Below are positions 1 to 8,595 of a stretch of 32,152 nucleotides of DNA, piece by piece. A model generated the notes under the pieces. It did not search any database. It saw nothing but the letters and a program-made list of their open reading frames with translations, and was not told the origin of the DNA. Both the position numbers and the translations under genes were made by a program. The DNA comes from Verrucomicrobiales bacterium. Its GTDB lineage: Bacteria > Verrucomicrobiota > Verrucomicrobiia > Limisphaerales > CAIMTB01. The stretch's first letter is position 1, and every line of letters starts with the position of its first letter. The stretch spans positions 76,093 through 108,244 of the forward strand of contig JAEUHG010000130.1 in NCBI GenBank assembly GCA_016795425.1, read 5' to 3'.

Positions 1-2434
1 TGCCCGTCCCGGAGTCCGCCACCTGCACCACCACGTACTTGCCCGGCTTTGCCTCAGCGAGTGCCCGGGCGGATTTCTCGTCGAATTGGACGTTCTCGAT
101 GGACAATACCAGCGCACCGCCCTTCGGCATCGCATCCCGGGCGTTGACGCACAGATTCAGCAGCACCTGGTGCAGTTGCGTGACATCACCCACCACCGGC
201 CACACCTCCGCCGGCAAATCCAACCGGACCTGAATCGATTTCGGGAAGGTTTCCCTCAGAATCTTGACCGTCTCCTTCAACAGGTACCGAAGATCGATCT
301 CGGATCGCGCCGAATCCGCCCCACGCCCGAACAAAAGCAGCTGTTTGATGATGTCCGCACCCCGGCGGGCACTGCGATTGAGCAGATCCAGGAACCGTTC
401 GCCGTCCGAACCGGCCACCGATGGTCGCAGAAGGTCCACCACCATCTGGACGGGCGTGAGCACGTTATTGAGATCGTGCGCGATGCCGCAGGCCATCGTT
501 CCAAGGCTTTCCAACCGTTGGGCCCGCATCAACTGACGCTCCATCTGCTTCTTCTCGGTGAGATCCGTGGTCACCATCAGCACCGATTTCGGCTGGCCCC
601 GCGAGTCCCGCACCAGGCTCGCCCGAGCCTCCACGATGAGCTGCTGGCTGTTGCGATGACACTGCAGGAGCTCACCATCCCAGTGTCCCTCATCCAAAAC
701 CAGCTGCCGCACATTCGCCCACATCGGACGCGATCCGCCGAACACCATGTCAGAGGCTTCCTTGCCCAGCGCCTCGGAAGGCAACCAGCCATACATGCGC
801 TCCGCACCCTTGTTCCAAAAGCGAATGCGCCCATCCAAATCCAAGACGTAAATCGCGTCATGTGCCGTCGCGAGCAGCATCGCCTGCTCTCTTAGCCGCT
901 CCTCCGCCGCCCGCGCCGCCGACACATCCTCCAGACTCACCAGCACCATGACCCGCCCTCCAAGATGCATCGGGGATGTCGACACCAATAGGGTCGCCTC
1001 CTGCCTCACCCCGTCCTGGATCATCGGCAGACGCACTTCTTGCCTCCGATGCACGATCGCCTTCTGCCGGGATTCGAGAATCACGCGGTGAAGCTCACAA
1101 CCATCGCAAGACGGTCTCTCCCCGCATCCCCGAGGATCCCCTGACGCATTCGCGCACGCGATCAGCTCCCCCGGAAACCGCTTCACCGCCTCTTCCGCAC
1201 TCAATTTGAAGTGTTCCAGGGCCGCACGATTCACCCGACGCAACGCCCCCTCCTCCGTCACCAGGAACATGATCACCGGCGCATTTTCGAAGATCGCTTC
1301 CAACTCAGCATCCTTGCGCTGCAACGCCTCGCGATCCCGCATCCAGTCCGTGATCTCGAAGAACACCGTCCCAACCTGCCTCGTGCCCGTCGAAAAGGCA
1401 GCCACCTCAAACCACCGTTCGGTCCCGGGAAAGGGCCGGCAGAATCGCGCCGGTTCCCCCGATTCCGACACCTGTCGGAACGTCGCCAGCCAGGCAGGAT
1501 CCAGCGGTCCCAACACTTCGGACGCCAATTTGCCCGTCAACCCTGCCGCCGGTCGCCCCGTCAAAATTTCGAACCCGGCATTGACCGTCTGAAACCGGTA
1601 ATCGATGACCTCTCCGCCGGGACCCAGGACCAATTCCTGCGATGCCGAAGCGTCTACCATCGATTCGAAGAGCGCCCGAAACCGAGCTTCACTCTCCCGC
1701 AATCGCGCCTCCGTGCGGCCTCGAAGCTCCTCCCCTCGCAACCGGTCGGTCACGTCTTCCCCGACGCAGGTGAACCCCGAAAGATGCCCCACCTCGTCAT
1801 GCACCGCCGCCGACCGCCAGTGCACCGACCGACGTTCGCCCTTCGCCGTCAACAACGGCAACGTGCCATCCGGACACGGCAGATCCTCGGATTCCACCGG
1901 ATTCGCAAGCACCACCTCCGCGCCGACTCCGCCGTCGGGTGACTGCGGGAAGCTCCGCCACCACGGCAGATTCTCCACCTCCTCCGATGAACGTCCGGCC
2001 AACTCCAACAAGGTCCGATTCGCCCACACCACCCGGCCGGTCGCATCCATACCCATCGCCGGCATCGCCAGGTTCTCGAAGGCAGCCCGTACCGGCCTCA
2101 GCCGCCGCTTACGGTCCTCCGACGAGTCTGCCGGCCTGCCGCCACGACGACGCCCGGACCGAAGCCCCGAGTACAACCCCCCAAGGCCCGCCAAACCCAA
2201 CCCGGTCAACGCCACCAAATGCAGCGATTGCACCGGCCCTTCCACGATCGCCGAAGTACCATCGGCACGAACGGGTACCTTCGGGGCTGCCGCCATCGAG
2301 TCAGCCCCCAAGGCCACGCTCGGCAGGCCAGCCACCATACCCACCGCCAACCATGCCCCACTCAGTCCCCGCAAAGCCCGACGCAATGCCAACGTCTCGG
2401 GAAAATCCCGTTTGCGGCCTGATTCGCAGCGCAT
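1..2434 (-). CDS. Membrane-anchored multi-PAS sensor histidine kinase (3' end outside window)
   Basis: About 811 residues are visible and the C-terminus lies beyond base 1. The ATG at 2434 is the only ATG after an in-frame stop at 2530-2528; no clear ribosome site precedes it. The N-terminus looks like a signal peptide ending near LPSVALGA, and a second hydrophobic segment lies at about residues 68-90. Four PAS-like domains follow (roughly 118-228, 248-350, 375-500, 515-620). The third carries a cysteine cluster at about 425-445. The HisKA box reads GTMACGIAHDLNNV with the phospho-accepting His near residue 653. The ATPase N box reads NARDAMP and the G1 box VADSGTG, where the window ends. The product should be an inner-membrane kinase with cytoplasmic PAS sensing; ligand and partner regulator are unknown. 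A receiver domain may follow outside the window. It lies 263 bp downstream of the chemoreceptor gene and has no recognisable sigma-28 promoter of its own. Confidence 0.88.
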   Translation of the reverse strand, partial: MRCESGRKRDFPETLALRRALRGLSGAWLAVGMVAGLPSVALGADSMAAAPKVPVRADGTSAIVEGPVQSLHLVALTGLGLAGLGGLYSGLRSGRRRGGRPADSSEDRKRRLRPVRAAFENLAMPAMGMDATGRVVWANRTLLELAGRSSEEVENLPWWRSFPQSPDGGVGAEVVLANPVESEDLPCPDGTLPLLTAKGERRSVHWRSAAVHDEVGHLSGFTCVGEDVTDRLRGEELRGRTEARLRESEARFRALFESMVDASASQELVLGPGGEVIDYRFQTVNAGFEILTGRPAAGLTGKLASEVLGPLDPAWLATFRQVSESGEPARFCRPFPGTERWFEVAAFSTGTRQVGTVFFEITDWMRDREALQRKDAELEAIFENAPVIMFLVTEEGALRRVNRAALEHFKLSAEEAVKRFPGELIACANASGDPRGCGERPSCDGCELHRVILESRQKAIVHRRQEVRLPMIQDGVRQEATLLVSTSPMHLGGRVMVLVSLEDVSAARAAEERLREQAMLLATAHDAIYVLDLDGRIRFWNKGAERMYGWLPSEALGKEASDMVFGGSRPMWANVRQLVLDEGHWDGELLQCHRNSQQLIVEARASLVRDSRGQPKSVLMVTTDLTEKKQMERQLMRAQRLESLGTMACGIAHDLNNVLTPVQMVVDLLRPSVAGSDGERFLDLLNRSARRGADIIKQLLLFGRGADSARSEIDLRYLLKETVKILRETFPKSIQVRLDLPAEVWPVVGDVTQLHQVLLNLCVNARDAMPKGGALVLSIENVQFDEKSARALAEAKPGKYVVVQVADSGTG

Positions 2435-2657
2435 GGATGGGTGGTGTTGGGAAACCCGAATGGCGCCTACGACGAACCGGTGCAGATACCGGGACGACGC
2501 AACGACACGCCTTTGGACCTCAGACGCCTAATTGGCACGAAGACCAGGGCACTTCAAAGAAAAAGTGGTGCGCAACGGCCAGCTAATTTGGCTAGGCCAT
2601 CTCAAAGGCCCCGACGTCCTTAGTCCGGACCTGCACCTTCGCCCTTTGGTAACGGTC

Positions 2658-2675
2658 CTAGGGGGATTTCCCTAG
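2658..2675. other. Short perfect hairpin between chemoreceptor and histidine kinase genes
   Basis: CTAGGG (2658-2663) and CCCTAG (2670-2675) form a 6-bp stem with a 6-base loop, 23 bases past the chemoreceptor stop codon. There is no T-run after it in either direction. It could be a weak or Rho-assisted end of the chemoreceptor transcript, or chance. Confidence 0.3.
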
Positions 2676-2697
2676 CGGATGGATCAGCCGGGAAGGT

Positions 2698-4890
2698 TCA
2701 GAAATCTCTGAAACCGTCCGCTTCCCCCGCGCTTCCAGTGCCTGTCGTGGCGGACGCCGGCTGTTCCTGCCTGTCCATGGGCCGCACGTCGCGCCCCCGG
2801 TTAGCCCGAGGCTGGGCGCATGGCCGGCTTGGCATCGGCATGGGCACGGGACTGGGCTGTCCCGAATCCTGTGCCACGGAAGGCGTATCAACCGCCAACT
2901 GAGCCGATCGCGAACCGGAGGATTCGGCAGACCCGACCACGCCAACGATAATGTGCACCGCGTCGCGCAATGCCCTCGCCTGTGCGTTGAGTTCCTCGGC
3001 AGCGCTCGCCCCTTCTTCGGCGCCGGCGGCGTTGGCCTGGGTGACCTTGTCCATCTGGCTCATCGCCGTGCTGACTTGCAGGAGCCCCTGGCTTTGTTCG
3101 TTGCTCGCGGTGGCGATCTCCGCCACCAGGCGGTCCACCTCCCGCACGCTTCCGAGAATCTCCGCGAACTTCGCTGACGTCTTCTGGCTGAGGACCACGC
3201 CATGCGCGGTGCGCGTCACGGCGCTTTCGATCTTGCTCGCCGTCTCGCGAGCCGCCTCGGCACTCCGTTGCGCCAGGGCTCGCACCTCGTCCGCCACCAC
3301 CGCAAATCCAGCACCCGCTACGCCGGCCCGGGCCGCCTCGACCGCCGCATTGAGGGCGAGAATGTTGGTTTGGAACGCAATCTCGTCGATCACTCGGATG
3401 ATCTTGGCGATGTCATCACTGCTTGCCTGAATCTCGTTCATCGCACCCGCCATGGCCTCCACATCAGCCGCCCCCGTCTCGGCCGATAACCGCGTCCGCG
3501 TCGCGAGTTCATTCGCGGTCCGCGCGTGTTCGGCATTCCGACGGGTCATGCTCGAGATTTCCTCCAACGACGCCCCGGTTTCCTCGAGGGCCGCCGCCTG
3601 TTCACTCGCGCCTTCGGCCAGACTTTGACTCGCCGCGCTCACCTGTTGGGCGGTTGCGGTGACATGCTGCACATTGCCTGACAACGTCTCGACGGCACCC
3701 TGCACCGGGCGCGCAATGGAATTGGCAATGCCCCACCCCACGGCCACGGAAGCGGCCACCAGCACCAACGCCACCACCGCCATCCACTTCAACAGCGAGT
3801 GCAACGCTTCGCTTACCGAGGCATTGGCGGTTTTGAAATCGTCCAGATAGGAACTTGCGCCCACCACCCAATCATAGGGTTCGAAGTAGAAGGTTGCGGC
3901 GAACTTCAGTCGGGACACCGTCTCGCCCGCATTCTTCCATCCGTACTCCGTCATCACCACGTCGCCCCCCTGGGCGGCGATCGCCCCTTCGACCATACTC
4001 CGAATCGGGTAACCGCCATTGGCATCCTGAGTGTCCCAAATCAGTTCTCCATCCCGCTCATGATTGCGCGAGAGTACGTATCGCCCACGGTGATCGGCTT
4101 TGCCTCCGATCACGAAGACATAGCCCGACTCCCCGATTCGCACCTTGGCGAATCCATCGAGTATCTCCCGTGTCAACTGTCCCACGGGAACACCGACGAA
4201 CAGCATGCCAAGCACCTGCTTCTTGTCCGCATCCCAGATCGGTTCGTACTTGGTGTCGAACCACTCCCCCACCACCACGGCGCGTCCATGGTAGCTCTCG
4301 CCGCGCAGGACCTTCGCCAGCACCGGATTCTCCGAGCCGTCCGGCAGTCGTCGGGGAATATACGTGCCCATCGCGCGCTGTCCGTTGGTCAACACCACGC
4401 TGGTGCAGACACGCAACATGTCGCCTTCGTCGTTCAAACGCTGAAAGATCGTGGCATGCTCGCGCGTACCGCGGCGCACTTCGTCGACCACCGGCGAGAC
4501 ATTCGACACGGAAAGGTTCTGTCCCAGCCAGGTTTCACCGAGGCAAAGCTTCGGAAGACGGGCGCGGCGCGTTTCTTTGGAAACCTGGTTCACCACCGTC
4601 CATTCCACTTGTTCCGTTCCCAGATTTACCGGGCCCAATCGCGCCATTGCAGCGCGAGTATAGCTCAGGGCGTGTTCCAATCGCTCGCCCGTCTGGCGGC
4701 GCGCGCTTTCCAATTGAGCTTCCATCCCTTTCAACAGGGTCGCGCTCGTCCTCCTCGCCTGGTCCCGCACGGATTCATCGAGCCGTTTCTCCAAACGATG
4801 CTCCTGAATGAGTGTGATCGCAAAAAGCACCGCGGCAATGATGACCACCGGCGCGCCAGTCGAGAGACTGATTTTAGTCCTGAGTTTCAT
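2698..4890 (-). CDS. Methyl-accepting chemotaxis protein with periplasmic Cache-type sensor
   Basis: 730 residues. Transmembrane segments lie at about 12-28 and 368-388 and enclose a periplasmic domain of about 335 residues. The region around residues 210-290 (motifs such as GMLFVGVP and GYVFVIGG) resembles Cache_3/Cache_2 double-Cache ligand sensors. No clear HAMP domain follows the second membrane segment. The cytoplasmic hairpin tip is canonical (EIAFQTNILALNAAVEAARAG near residue 497) and binds CheA/CheW. After the signalling helices, about 70 residues of Pro/Ser/Ala-rich linker end in GFRDF. This fits the x-aromatic-x-x-aromatic pentapeptide that tethers CheR or CheB in other receptors. 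A sigma-28 promoter at 5003-5029 gives a leader of about 105 bases. The ligand cannot be predicted. The ATG at 4890 starts a normal receptor N-terminus, although no good ribosome site is visible. Confidence 0.95.
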   Translation of the reverse strand: MKLRTKISLSTGAPVVIIAAVLFAITLIQEHRLEKRLDESVRDQARRTSATLLKGMEAQLESARRQTGERLEHALSYTRAAMARLGPVNLGTEQVEWTVVNQVSKETRRARLPKLCLGETWLGQNLSVSNVSPVVDEVRRGTREHATIFQRLNDEGDMLRVCTSVVLTNGQRAMGTYIPRRLPDGSENPVLAKVLRGESYHGRAVVVGEWFDTKYEPIWDADKKQVLGMLFVGVPVGQLTREILDGFAKVRIGESGYVFVIGGKADHRGRYVLSRNHERDGELIWDTQDANGGYPIRSMVEGAIAAQGGDVVMTEYGWKNAGETVSRLKFAATFYFEPYDWVVGASSYLDDFKTANASVSEALHSLLKWMAVVALVLVAASVAVGWGIANSIARPVQGAVETLSGNVQHVTATAQQVSAASQSLAEGASEQAAALEETGASLEEISSMTRRNAEHARTANELATRTRLSAETGAADVEAMAGAMNEIQASSDDIAKIIRVIDEIAFQTNILALNAAVEAARAGVAGAGFAVVADEVRALAQRSAEAARETASKIESAVTRTAHGVVLSQKTSAKFAEILGSVREVDRLVAEIATASNEQSQGLLQVSTAMSQMDKVTQANAAGAEEGASAAEELNAQARALRDAVHIIVGVVGSAESSGSRSAQLAVDTPSVAQDSGQPSPVPMPMPSRPCAQPRANRGRDVRPMDRQEQPASATTGTGSAGEADGFRDF

Positions 4891-5002
4891 AAAGCCGATC
4901 GTGGGGCCACTTCACCAGTACGCGTCTCCTGACCCGAAATCGGTCAGGCGTTCCGGCGCCAGCGCCCCTTGCGGACTGGGACCTGCCCAGCCCCAATGGA
5001 AA

Positions 5003-5029
5003 CTATCGGCGGATGTCAGGAAAAATGTA
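5003..5029 (-). promoter_or_regulatory. Sigma-28 (FliA) type promoter for the chemoreceptor
   Basis: On the minus strand TACATTTT (5029-5022), an 11-base spacer and GCCGATAG (5010-5003). Against the enterobacterial consensus TAAAGTTT-N11-GCCGATAA this matches 6/8 at -35 and 7/8 at -10. It sits about 110 bp upstream of the receptor ATG, in non-coding DNA. Confidence 0.75.
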
Positions 5030-5670
5030 CTTGGTTCATCAAATTTCAGGGATGGCATCGACGGCAGAAGACGGACCCGACGGAAGGCCCCTTGGATCGA
5101 ATGGGAAATCCCGCCAAGCCCTCCGCACCCTCCGGGCAATAGGACAAGCCCGCGACGCTCACCGGGCCGGGCGCTCTCCGTCGGAAAGACACGATCTCGC
5201 GCTCATCGAATGAGCCGATTCATGGAGAAGAACAGGCCGCGCCGACAGAAGCATTTTCACCTCGGCGCGCAGGATGTGAATGACAGGCTACGCCGTCGTC
5301 ACGTCGCACGGAAGCACCCAGCAGGTCGCCACCCAAGCAATGACCTCCACCGAGTGAACCACCTCACGACTCTCGTCGTGGGTCGGCGCCATCGAGGCCG
5401 TATCACCCCCGCCATGTCTCGCCGGCGTATCCACCGAAACGTTGCGATCCATGGCAAGGTTCACCGTGGACACCGCGGCCGTTGCCAGGGCAACGACCTC
5501 AAGAGGTAGGTGAGGGGATCGGTTCATCCACGTCCATTCCGATGCACCGAAGCCCCTTGATGGGGTACGACCGGCTCCAAAGGCATCGGATCCTTTGGAG
5601 CCCGGACAGGGATTCGTCAACTTCACCTCGGGCGCCTTCCCGCCTGGCCACGGGAAAGGCCCGCGGGGGA
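5030..5670. other. Long intergenic stretch between cheW and the chemoreceptor promoter
   Basis: About 640 bases without a confident gene. It holds an 8-bp inverted repeat (CGCGCCGA 5238-5245, TCGGCGCG 5262-5269, 16-base loop) that could end the cheW transcript. A C/T-rich tract follows it on the minus strand, but there is no true T-run. It also holds one doubtful small minus-strand ORF (5288-5527). No RNA gene or repeat array was recognised. Confidence 0.5.
5288..5527 (-). CDS. Doubtful small ORF, unknown product
   Basis: 79 codons from an ATG at 5527, in the gap between cheW and the chemoreceptor; an in-frame GTG at 5626 would give 112. It contains one moderately hydrophobic stretch near the N-terminus (EVVALATAAVSTVNLA) and another near the C-terminus. 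It shows no recognisable family and has no convincing ribosome site. It is listed because it is on the coding strand of the operon and nothing else explains the gap. It may not be translated. Confidence 0.2.
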   Translation of the reverse strand: MNRSPHLPLEVVALATAAVSTVNLAMDRNVSVDTPARHGGGDTASMAPTHDESREVVHSVEVIAWVATCWVLPCDVTTA

Positions 5671-6174
5671 TCAGACGTGCATCAGGGCGCTCGCCGTCTC
5701 GGCAGCCACCACCCGGTCAATGTCCAGCAGCGTCTTCACGACTCCCTTGATCTTGGCCATCCCCAGCAGGCACTCCGTGTCGAATGCCCCGCCGAAATCC
5801 GGTGTCTCCTCGATGTCGCCCGCCGCGATGTTGGTCACCTCTTCGACCGCGTCGACGATCAGGCCTGTCTGGGATGTTACTCCCGACGCCAAAGCCACCT
5901 GAACCACAACGATGCAGGTGCGCTCGGTGGTTTCGGTCGAGTTCAACCCGAACTTCGCACGCAGATCGATGACGGGGATGATCTTGCCACGCAGGTTGAT
6001 GACCCCTTTCACATGATGGGGCATCTGCGGCACCGCCGTGATGTCGGTGAACCGGATGATTTCGCGGATCTTCAGAACCTGAATTCCGTAGGACTCGCGA
6101 CCCAGCACGAAGGTCAGATATTTGCCTGCCAGCGTGCGCGTCGTCGAGGTGGTGGTTTCGTTTACTTCAGTCAT
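5671..6174 (-). CDS. cheW: Chemotaxis coupling protein CheW
   Basis: 167 residues forming a single CheW domain after about 17 polar residues. Typical family blocks are visible: KYLTFVLGRESYGI, VLKIREI, VKGVINLRGKIIPVIDLR, and GLIVDAVEEV. CheW is the cytoplasmic SH3-like adaptor that joins receptor hairpin tips to CheA in signalling arrays. It lies 93 bp after cheA, with its own possible sigma-28 promoter in the gap, and upstream of the chemoreceptor gene. The ATG at 6174 gives a normal N-terminus, but no strong ribosome site precedes it. Confidence 0.96.
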   Translation of the reverse strand: MTEVNETTTSTTRTLAGKYLTFVLGRESYGIQVLKIREIIRFTDITAVPQMPHHVKGVINLRGKIIPVIDLRAKFGLNSTETTERTCIVVVQVALASGVTSQTGLIVDAVEEVTNIAAGDIEETPDFGGAFDTECLLGMAKIKGVVKTLLDIDRVVAAETASALMHV

Positions 6175-6225
6175 GGGATTGTGCGGAATTTGAGATGCTG
6201 TTCGGACACGCCTCTCTGAGTGTGA

Positions 6226-6253
6226 CTATCGGTCAGTGTGATTGGCCCCCTTA
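6226..6253 (-). promoter_or_regulatory. Possible weak sigma-28 promoter for cheW
   Basis: Minus strand TAAGGGGG (6253-6246), a 12-base spacer and ACCGATAG (6233-6226), in the cheA-cheW gap. The -10 octamer is identical to that before flgM and the spacing is the same. The -35 is poor beyond TAAG. It would give a leader of about 45 bases. Confidence 0.4.
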
Positions 6254-6267
6254 GCACGCTTCTCCGT

Positions 6268-8514
6268 TCAGGCCGCCATCGAAAGCGGCGCGGTTCGTTG
6301 CCCCACCAGGGCGTCGACATCCAGGATCAGACCCACCCGGCCGTCTCCGAGAATGGCCGCCCCCGCCAATGCCGGACTGCGCTTGAAGGTCTCACCCAGA
6401 CTCTTGATGACCACCTCCTGCTTGCCCAGCAGGTCGTCCACCAATACGCACCGACTCTCGCGATCGGATTCGACCACGATGACGATGCCCTCGGTGGGAT
6501 CCGCGGCGCGGGCGTTAATGCCAAACAAGGAATGCAACCGAAGCAGCGGCAGCAATCGGCCACGCACGTTCACCACCTCGGACCGCCCCTGGACGCTCGA
6601 CACCATGTCGGCGGTCGGACGGAACGACTCGCGCACCGCCAGTGTCGGAACGATGTACCGCTGAGTCCCGATTCCCACGATCATGCCGTCGATGATCGCC
6701 AAGGTCAGCGGAAGGAAGATCGTGAACCTGGACCCCTTCCCCAGCGTCGACTGGATCTCCACTTTTCCCCGAAGCTTTTCAATGTTCCGGCGAACCACGT
6801 CCATGCCAACGCCGCGTCCGGAAATATCCGTCACCTTCTCCGCCGTGGAGAATCCGGGGGCGAAGATCAGATTGAAGACATCGCTGTCGGACATGTTGGC
6901 AGCCGAGGTGATAAGCCCCTTCTCCACGGCCTTGGCCACGATGCGGTCGCGATTCAGACCGCCGCCGTCGTCCTCGACCTCGACCACGATGTTGCCTCCC
7001 TGATGGAAGGCGCGCAGATGGACCAAGCCGTGGGGCGACTTGCCCGCGGCCATTCGCTTCTCGGCCGGTTCGATCCCGTGATCGACCGCATTGCGGATCA
7101 TGTGCACCAGCGGATCGCTGATCTCTTCCACGATCGTGCGGTCCAATTCCGTTTCCTCGCCGCTCAGGTGCAGCTCCACATGCTTGCCGGCCTTCACCGA
7201 CAGGTCCCGCACCAACCGCGTCATCTTCTGAAAAGTCGACCGGATCGGCACCATGCGCAGCGACATGGCCACGCGTTGCAGCTCCTTGGTAATCCGGCCC
7301 AACTGCGCCAGGTTCCGGCTCAGTTGCTGGCTTTGGATCCCCAGCAAATCCGTGTCCTGCATCACCATCGACTGCGCGATCACCATCTCGCCAACCAGAT
7401 CGACCAGGCTGTCCAGCTTCAAGGTGTCGACCTTCACCGAGGTCGCCCCCGAATGCACTCGGACGTTGCCATTCTTGGACGGTGATTCACTGCCGCCGGC
7501 TGCGGCCGCGTTGGCTGCCGCTGGGGGACACTCGGGCGCGCCCGCCGTTCCCGAAGATCCAGGCGTCGCATCCTGATGCCCGGCCGTTCCGCCCGGCGCC
7601 TCCTGGGTTCCGCCCGCTTCAGGAGCATGCGACACCGGCGTCGCAACCAGCGTCGGCGCGACCACCGGCGCGGGCGTCAGGCGGCTTTGGGACTGCTGCA
7701 CCACCGCACGAACCCGGGCCAGCAGGTCATTGATGGATATGGAAATCGGACTCCCCCCGCCCTGCCCTCCCAACTGGGCTTCCATCTCGGAAACGAAGCG
7801 CTTCAGGGTGTCGCCACCGCTCAGGATGAGATTGATCACCTGGGAATCAATGGCGAGCTTCTGCTGGCGGGCGAGATCCAGCAGGGACTCCAACTCATGC
7901 GCCAGGCGGTTGATGGGACGGAGATTCAGGAATCCCGACCCTCCCTTGAACGTGTGAAACGCCCGGAAGATCGAGTTCAAGGTCGCCATGTCGGTCGGGT
8001 TCTCCTCCAACGTGAGCACGCCCAACTCGATGTTCTGAAGATGTTCGTGAGACTCGTTCGTGAACTCACGCAGCAGTTCACCGTCGTTCTCGAGGTTAAG
8101 GACGATCGGTTCCTCGGGCGCCACTTCCTCGACCGCCTGAGGGGCCGCCGACGGTGCCGTCGCCGTCGAGGATTCAGCCGCTTCGGCAATCAACGGGGTG
8201 ATCGCCTGACCGTTGTGCAGCGCGCTGACCGCCGCCTGCATCCACTCCACCCATGAGCGCAGTCGCGAAAGCGTCGATTCCTCGAAGTTCCCAGCCCCAA
8301 ACAGGGCATCCACCCATTCCCGGCCTTTGCGAATCGCCGCGCCCAAGGCCTCCGGCACCTCCATGCGGCGCGCCACCTCTTCGAGGTCGCCGAGCAGACT
8401 GTTGACCGGAAGAAGTCCATTATCTTTGCCCGGCTCAGCTAGAACCAGCTCAAGCGCCAGTTTTTCGATGATCGAACAAAGAGCCGCGTAATCGGGAGCG
8501 TCCTGACAGGCCAT
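6268..8514 (-). CDS. cheA: Chemotaxis histidine kinase CheA, with an extra N-terminal domain
   Basis: 748 residues from the ATG at 8514. That start is preferred over an in-frame ATG at 8541 for two reasons. AGGA (8527-8524) is well placed before it, and the sigma-28 promoter at 8546-8573 would start transcription close to 8540. Domains in order: about 130 residues of helical, then Ala/Pro-rich sequence of unknown role; an HPt domain with the phospho-His in RAFHTFKGGSG near residue 187; a Pro/Ala/Gly-rich linker of about 100 residues in place of a recognisable P2 (CheY/CheB-docking) domain; a dimerisation helix pair (LDSLVDLVGEMVIAQS); and an ATPase domain with N box HMIRNAVDHGIEP, G1 VEVEDDGGG and G2 ISGRGVGMDVV. 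A C-terminal CheW-like domain ends the protein. It should autophosphorylate under receptor control and feed CheY (not in this window) and CheB. Confidence 0.96.
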   Translation of the reverse strand: MACQDAPDYAALCSIIEKLALELVLAEPGKDNGLLPVNSLLGDLEEVARRMEVPEALGAAIRKGREWVDALFGAGNFEESTLSRLRSWVEWMQAAVSALHNGQAITPLIAEAAESSTATAPSAAPQAVEEVAPEEPIVLNLENDGELLREFTNESHEHLQNIELGVLTLEENPTDMATLNSIFRAFHTFKGGSGFLNLRPINRLAHELESLLDLARQQKLAIDSQVINLILSGGDTLKRFVSEMEAQLGGQGGGSPISISINDLLARVRAVVQQSQSRLTPAPVVAPTLVATPVSHAPEAGGTQEAPGGTAGHQDATPGSSGTAGAPECPPAAANAAAAGGSESPSKNGNVRVHSGATSVKVDTLKLDSLVDLVGEMVIAQSMVMQDTDLLGIQSQQLSRNLAQLGRITKELQRVAMSLRMVPIRSTFQKMTRLVRDLSVKAGKHVELHLSGEETELDRTIVEEISDPLVHMIRNAVDHGIEPAEKRMAAGKSPHGLVHLRAFHQGGNIVVEVEDDGGGLNRDRIVAKAVEKGLITSAANMSDSDVFNLIFAPGFSTAEKVTDISGRGVGMDVVRRNIEKLRGKVEIQSTLGKGSRFTIFLPLTLAIIDGMIVGIGTQRYIVPTLAVRESFRPTADMVSSVQGRSEVVNVRGRLLPLLRLHSLFGINARAADPTEGIVIVVESDRESRCVLVDDLLGKQEVVIKSLGETFKRSPALAGAAILGDGRVGLILDVDALVGQRTAPLSMAA

Positions 8515-8545
8515 AAGTTGCGTTCCTAAGCCGCTGTCCATCCAG

Positions 8546-8573
8546 ACATCGGCAAAACGGAACGCTAACTTGA
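8546..8573 (-). promoter_or_regulatory. Sigma-28 type promoter for cheA
   Basis: Minus strand TCAAGTTA (8573-8566), a 12-base spacer and GCCGATGT (8553-8546), in the gap after the HD-GYP gene. The -35 matches 6/8 and the -10 matches 6/8. Predicted start of transcription is near 8539, which supports the cheA start codon at 8514. Confidence 0.75.
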
Positions 8574-8595
8574 GGTTTCCCGAGGCCTCCGTTGC

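Noticed and set aside
5214..5221. GCCGATTC on the plus strand as a sigma-28 -10
   Set aside because: No -35 at 11-12 bases and no gene downstream on that strand.
6238..7485. Long plus-strand open frame opposite cheA
   Set aside because: Antisense to a clear cheA; no family features, His/Gln/Arg-rich translation typical of a GC-bias shadow.
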